DNA of 64,000 nucleotides from SLSG01 sp964477035 (GTDB lineage Bacteria > Bacteroidota > Bacteroidia > Bacteroidales > UBA7960), in NCBI GenBank assembly GCA_964477035.1, contig CAYZCW010000013.1, forward strand, positions 1 through 64,000. The letters run 5' to 3'. This document shows positions 60,593 through 64,000 of the stretch, piece after piece; positions within the stretch are counted from its first letter, which is position 1; each line of letters opens with the position of its first letter. The notes beneath the pieces are model-generated. The model did no database searches. It was not told the origin of the DNA and worked only from the letters and a program-made list of their open reading frames with translations. The position numbers were made by a program, and so were the translations under genes.

Positions 60593-63106
60593 ATGGCAAA
60601 GAACCGCAGGACAGGGGACAAAGGGGCCGGGCGCAGCGAACACCAGGCCGGACAAGGACAAAGGCCGGGCCGTCGGACCGGGCGGGGGCGAGACGTCATG
60701 ACCCGCGACAGCCAGGCCGGACAGGCAGGGGCGCAAACCAAGGTCAACATCCATGCGCCGGCCGGCTGGAGCCTCCTTTTGTTGCTTTATTACCTGGCGG
60801 CAACCTACTTCCCGGCCGCCGGGGCGTTGGATCCCAACGCCTCCCGCTTCCTGGCCCTGTCGGTGGTGAACCTGGGTGCCATCGCCTGGTTTGCCTTCAG
60901 GCCCGGCTTGTTACGCGACCGCCCCCTGTTGTCGGGGTTTTTCACCACCCCGCCCGTGATCGCCTGGTCGGCCTTCCTGCTTCTCTCCCTGCTGTCATTC
61001 ACGAAAGCCTTCGAGCCACTCGAATCGGTCCTGCAGCTGGCCAAGCTGTTCACTGTCTTTACCGCGGCCTTTGTGGTTGCCCTGGTAATCCAACGCGACC
61101 TCCGGATGGTCCATACCCTTGCGGTGGTCCTTGGAGCCGTCTTGCTGTTCGAAGCCATCCTGGTCTTTTTCGGCGTCCTGCTGTTCCTCGAGGGATCGCT
61201 CTCCGCCATCCACGAAATCAAGCTGATGTACGCCAACAAGAACATCCTGTCTTCGGCCCTGTTCCTCAAGCTGCCCTTCGCCGTTTACCTGCTCATGTTC
61301 CAGCAGGGCACGCTTCGCCGGGTTGGCTGGTTCGGGCTCTTTTTCGGGATCATGGCCATCTTTTTCCTGGCTGCCCGGGCCTTTTATATCGGCATCATGG
61401 CCATGTCCGCCGCCTACCTGATTTTCCTGGGCATGTCCTGGCTCCGGAAAAAAGACCACGCCACGGCCAGGCTTGCGGGAGGCTATCTGGCCGCCTTTGT
61501 GCTGGCCCTGGTGATCGTCACCCTGACCCAACAAAACCTCTACCGCGACAGGGACAGCCGCACGGCACTCGGTGTGACGCAGCAAATCGCGACCCTGGGA
61601 GAGGACGACGTGTCCACCTCCCGCCGCCTGGATGCCTGGCGCTGGTCGGCAGGCATGATCGGCCAAAACCCCTTGCTGGGGGTGGGCAGCGGCAATTGGA
61701 AAATCGCCGTGTTGGAATACGACAACCGGGAGAACCCCGATTTCTTTTACATGTACAAGGCCCACAACGACCTGCTGGAGCATACAGCCGAAGCAGGGAT
61801 ACCGGCCGGCCTGGCCTACCTGGCCCTGATTGTGCTGGGTGCCTGGCCTTTTCTGAGGTCACTCACGCGCGGAAGCCGGGGGGAGGCAGACCCCAGGTTC
61901 CCCATCTGGCTGCTGGCCGCCGGCGGCATGGGAGCCTATTTTATTGATGCCCTCGCCAATTTCCCGGCCGACCGCCCCGGCATACAGATCCTGTTTGTCA
62001 TCTTTGCCGCCTTCGCCATCGCCTCCTGGCCGCGCAGGCAGGAGGCCGGCAAAGCGCGGGCCTCTTTCCCCATTCTCGTCGGATGGGTCCTCCTTATGCT
62101 GGCCGTCACGCACGTGATGCAGCAGAACTACCGGTCCGCACGCCTGCAGAAACTATTCATCACCGACATCAATACGGGAGGACTCGAACTGCCCGCCACT
62201 TTCTTCGCAGGTCAATTTCCCGCCATTCCACGGATCGCCCTGTGGGGCGGGCCCGTCAGCACCATCGAAGCCCGCTACCTGCTGAACGATGGTAAAACCG
62301 CAGAAGCCATAAACCTCCTTCATGGGCGGGTAAGCAGTCCCTGGGACAGCCGCCGCGAGTACTTCCTTTCCCGGGCCTATCTTCAGGAGGAGCAAATGGA
62401 CAGCGCCATGCATTATGCACAGGCCGGCCTGAGTCTGAAACCCTACAATTACGAAATCATCAAATTGATCGGGGAGATTATGGAGCGGGACGGCCGTCCC
62501 GAGGAGGCCCTCCCCTACCTGGAAGCCTACGTACAAAAGGAGGAAGGGAACGAGCAGGCCTGGATGGCCCTGGCGCGCCTGTACCAGAGAATGGGACAGG
62601 AAGCGAAAGTGCAGCAGGTGGTGGAAAGGGCCCGGGAGCTGTTCCCTGACAGCTTTCTGACGGGGGAAGGTGAGCAGGAGGCGCAACCGGAGGGCGATCC
62701 CACCCCCATTCAACAGCCGCAAACCCAGACAACCCCCACCCCATCCCCCCACGAACATATCCTGAGGACGGCCCTGACCTATTATGATGCCGACAATTAC
62801 GCAGAAGCCATCCGTTACCTGGATGAATACATCAGCCTGTCAGAATTCAACGAGCACGCCCACGGCATGCGGGCCTATTCCCATTTCCGGCTGGAGCAAT
62901 ACGAGCAATGCATTGCCGATGTGGATGCCATCGACGCCCGAACCACGGTAAACTCCTCCCTGATCAATTTCAGGGGGGTCAGTTACGAACGCCTGGGCAA
63001 CCGGGAAAAGGCCTGTGAGAATTACGCCCGGGCCATGGCGGCCGGGCTGGAGAACGGCAGGCTGAACTATGAAAGGTATTGCATGGGAGGGGAAACAGGC
63101 CGGTAG
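60593..63106 (+). CDS. O-antigen ligase (Wzy/WaaL superfamily) fused to TPR domain
   Basis: 837 residues. The first 45 residues are charged (a second ATG at 60698 would remove 35 of them). About twelve membrane helices follow (about 50-500), with the ligase/polymerase pattern AYLIFLGMSWLRKKDHA, GVGSGNWKI and FFYMYKAHNDLLEHTAEAGIPAGLAYL (conserved H-N-D-x-L-x-x-x-x-E-x-G). The C-terminal part has several TPRs (AEAINLLHGRV, AMHYAQAGLSLKP, ALPYLEAYVQKE, NYAEAIRYLDEYI, EKACENYARAMA). Such fusions are common in Bacteroidota and link glycan transfer to protein partners. Substrate unknown. Confidence 0.88.
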   Translation: MAKNRRTGDKGAGRSEHQAGQGQRPGRRTGRGRDVMTRDSQAGQAGAQTKVNIHAPAGWSLLLLLYYLAATYFPAAGALDPNASRFLALSVVNLGAIAWFAFRPGLLRDRPLLSGFFTTPPVIAWSAFLLLSLLSFTKAFEPLESVLQLAKLFTVFTAAFVVALVIQRDLRMVHTLAVVLGAVLLFEAILVFFGVLLFLEGSLSAIHEIKLMYANKNILSSALFLKLPFAVYLLMFQQGTLRRVGWFGLFFGIMAIFFLAARAFYIGIMAMSAAYLIFLGMSWLRKKDHATARLAGGYLAAFVLALVIVTLTQQNLYRDRDSRTALGVTQQIATLGEDDVSTSRRLDAWRWSAGMIGQNPLLGVGSGNWKIAVLEYDNRENPDFFYMYKAHNDLLEHTAEAGIPAGLAYLALIVLGAWPFLRSLTRGSRGEADPRFPIWLLAAGGMGAYFIDALANFPADRPGIQILFVIFAAFAIASWPRRQEAGKARASFPILVGWVLLMLAVTHVMQQNYRSARLQKLFITDINTGGLELPATFFAGQFPAIPRIALWGGPVSTIEARYLLNDGKTAEAINLLHGRVSSPWDSRREYFLSRAYLQEEQMDSAMHYAQAGLSLKPYNYEIIKLIGEIMERDGRPEEALPYLEAYVQKEEGNEQAWMALARLYQRMGQEAKVQQVVERARELFPDSFLTGEGEQEAQPEGDPTPIQQPQTQTTPTPSPHEHILRTALTYYDADNYAEAIRYLDEYISLSEFNEHAHGMRAYSHFRLEQYEQCIADVDAIDARTTVNSSLINFRGVSYERLGNREKACENYARAMAAGLENGRLNYERYCMGGETGR

Positions 63107-63207
63107 CGATATCGCCGGCATCCGGCCCCGGGCAGCAAAAAAGGCAGGGCGGCATTCCCGGGCGGCTGACTTCAGGAAGGAGGGGCACAGCCCTGGGGCG
63201 GATCCGC

Positions 63208-64000
63208 TCAGGCTGTCCGGAATCCCACCGGGGCCACCTGCTGGCGGATGAGCAGGTACAAGGCGGCAAGACCGGCCCCCAGCAAAATGAATACCGCCCA
63301 GTCCATCCTGCCCGAAAACACCAGGCAGATCGTCAGCAGGTTGACCGCCAGTTGGGTGGTGGCATAGGCCAGGGCCACGGCCAGGTGGGGCCAGCCCTTC
63401 TCGTTGGCCAGCAGCTGGTAGAGATGCAGGCGGTGCGGCCTGAAGATGTTATCTCCCCGGAGGAGCCGCAGCAGGATTGTAATGACCGCGTCGATGCCAT
63501 ACACCGCGAAGAACAGGATCCACCACACCTGGTGGGTGTAGACCATCAGTTCGATCATCAGCCAGGAAAGCAGGAAAGCCAGGCCGATGCTGCCCACATC
63601 GCCCGCGAAGGCAAGGGCCCTCGGCCGGAAGTTGAGAAAGGAAAAGGCCAGCACGGCGACAAAGACCGTACCGACCAGGCCGGCCGGAAAGAACGTGGTC
63701 CATTCACCCGCCACCACCCCCGGAAAGACAGGCGACAGCAGCCTGCCCGCATTGTTCAGCAGGCTGAAAGAGCCCAGCAGCACCAGGCTGTACAGGGCCG
63801 TGATGCCGTTGATGCCGTCCATGAAGTTGAAGGCATTGATCCAGCCGATGGCCAGGATCAGGGCGCAGGCGATCCAGTACCAGTACATATCGTAGAGACC
63901 CATCTCCTGAAACAGGAGTCCCACGGCCAGCAGGTGCACCCCCATGCGGAGGCCGCCGGGCAATCCGCGGAGGTCGTCCGCAAAACTGATCAGGCTGGCC
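63208..64000 (-). CDS. WecA/MraY-type undecaprenyl-phosphate sugar phosphotransferase, 5' part outside window
   Basis: At least 264 residues; the open frame continues to the window edge, reading ...SLISFADDLRGLPGGLR, which contains the DD motif of the family. Several membrane helices and the segment INAFNFMDGINGITALYS (N-x-x-N-x-x-D-G-x-N) identify the WecA-like group of glycosyltransferase family 4. It starts lipid-linked glycan synthesis by moving a sugar-1-phosphate to undecaprenyl phosphate. Convergent with the O-antigen ligase gene, with 100 bp between. Confidence 0.9.
   Translation of the reverse strand, partial: ASLISFADDLRGLPGGLRMGVHLLAVGLLFQEMGLYDMYWYWIACALILAIGWINAFNFMDGINGITALYSLVLLGSFSLLNNAGRLLSPVFPGVVAGEWTTFFPAGLVGTVFVAVLAFSFLNFRPRALAFAGDVGSIGLAFLLSWLMIELMVYTHQVWWILFFAVYGIDAVITILLRLLRGDNIFRPHRLHLYQLLANEKGWPHLAVALAYATTQLAVNLLTICLVFSGRMDWAVFILLGAGLAALYLLIRQQVAPVGFRTA

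Overview
The window is a GC-rich (about 60% by eye) chromosomal segment of a member of the Bacteroidota, probably Bacteroidales/Marinilabiliales-like. Evidence for this: promoters of the TTTG-N19-TAnnTTTG type, almost no Shine-Dalgarno signals, four secreted proteins with type IX secretion (T9SS) sorting domains, the order OMP-TPR-lptC-corC-ppiD, an atpD-atpC pair apart from the other ATP synthase genes, and a standalone pyrH next to frr. No phage, IS element or CRISPR array is visible.

Layout. 1-55: 3' truncated tRNA-Phe (minus strand). 339-7149: envelope block (outer-membrane beta-barrel, TPR protein, LptC, CorC/HlyC-like protein, PpiD/SurA-type isomerase). 7294-17730: three T9SS-exported surface proteins, including a 1959-residue acidic protein with dockerin-like and cohesin-like modules and a 950-residue protein with several cohesin-like modules. 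17823-31211: housekeeping genes (DUF4105 protein, rplM-rpsI-rpsB-tsf, pyrH, frr, riboflavin kinase, atpD-atpC, recJ, trpS, hflX, lipid A-type acyltransferase). 31265-33147: anti-sigma-like protein and ECF sigma factor. 33440-36620: polysaccharide export lipoprotein (Wza-like) and chain-length/tyrosine kinase (Wzc-like). 36985-57152: a regulatory and surface-appendage island. 57233-64000: adenosine deaminase and more polysaccharide genes (UDP-GlcNAc 4,6-dehydratase type, O-antigen ligase/TPR, WecA-type glycosyltransferase running off the window).

The most interesting part is 36.7-57.2 kb. It encodes a phosphorelay (single REC protein, 7TM histidine kinase, REC-kinase hybrid, NtrC-type sigma-54 activator, LytS-type hybrid kinase) followed by five DUF4402-like pilin subunits, a PapD-like chaperone and an usher-like outer-membrane protein, i.e. 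a chaperone/usher-type pilus in a phylum better known for type V (FimA/Mfa1) pili. Four distinct promoters (five counting a duplicated copy) share one architecture: an inverted repeat of the form CTTCG-AAAA-CGAAG whose first base lies exactly 79 bp upstream of the first base of a sigma-54 type -24/-12 element. These promoters precede the 1248-residue T9SS protein, the REC protein, the first pilin operon and each copy of the duplicated major pilin. The sequence therefore suggests a self-contained sigma-54 regulon whose activator is encoded in the middle of its targets. The major pilin gene with its whole control region and terminator is present twice as a perfect 765-bp direct repeat.

Two further dispersed signals are unexplained: a T-rich motif ending in CGTCGGATGG, present seven times as an exact 9-mer core, and GCCAA/ACCAA heptamer-like repeats in leaders directly before start codons.
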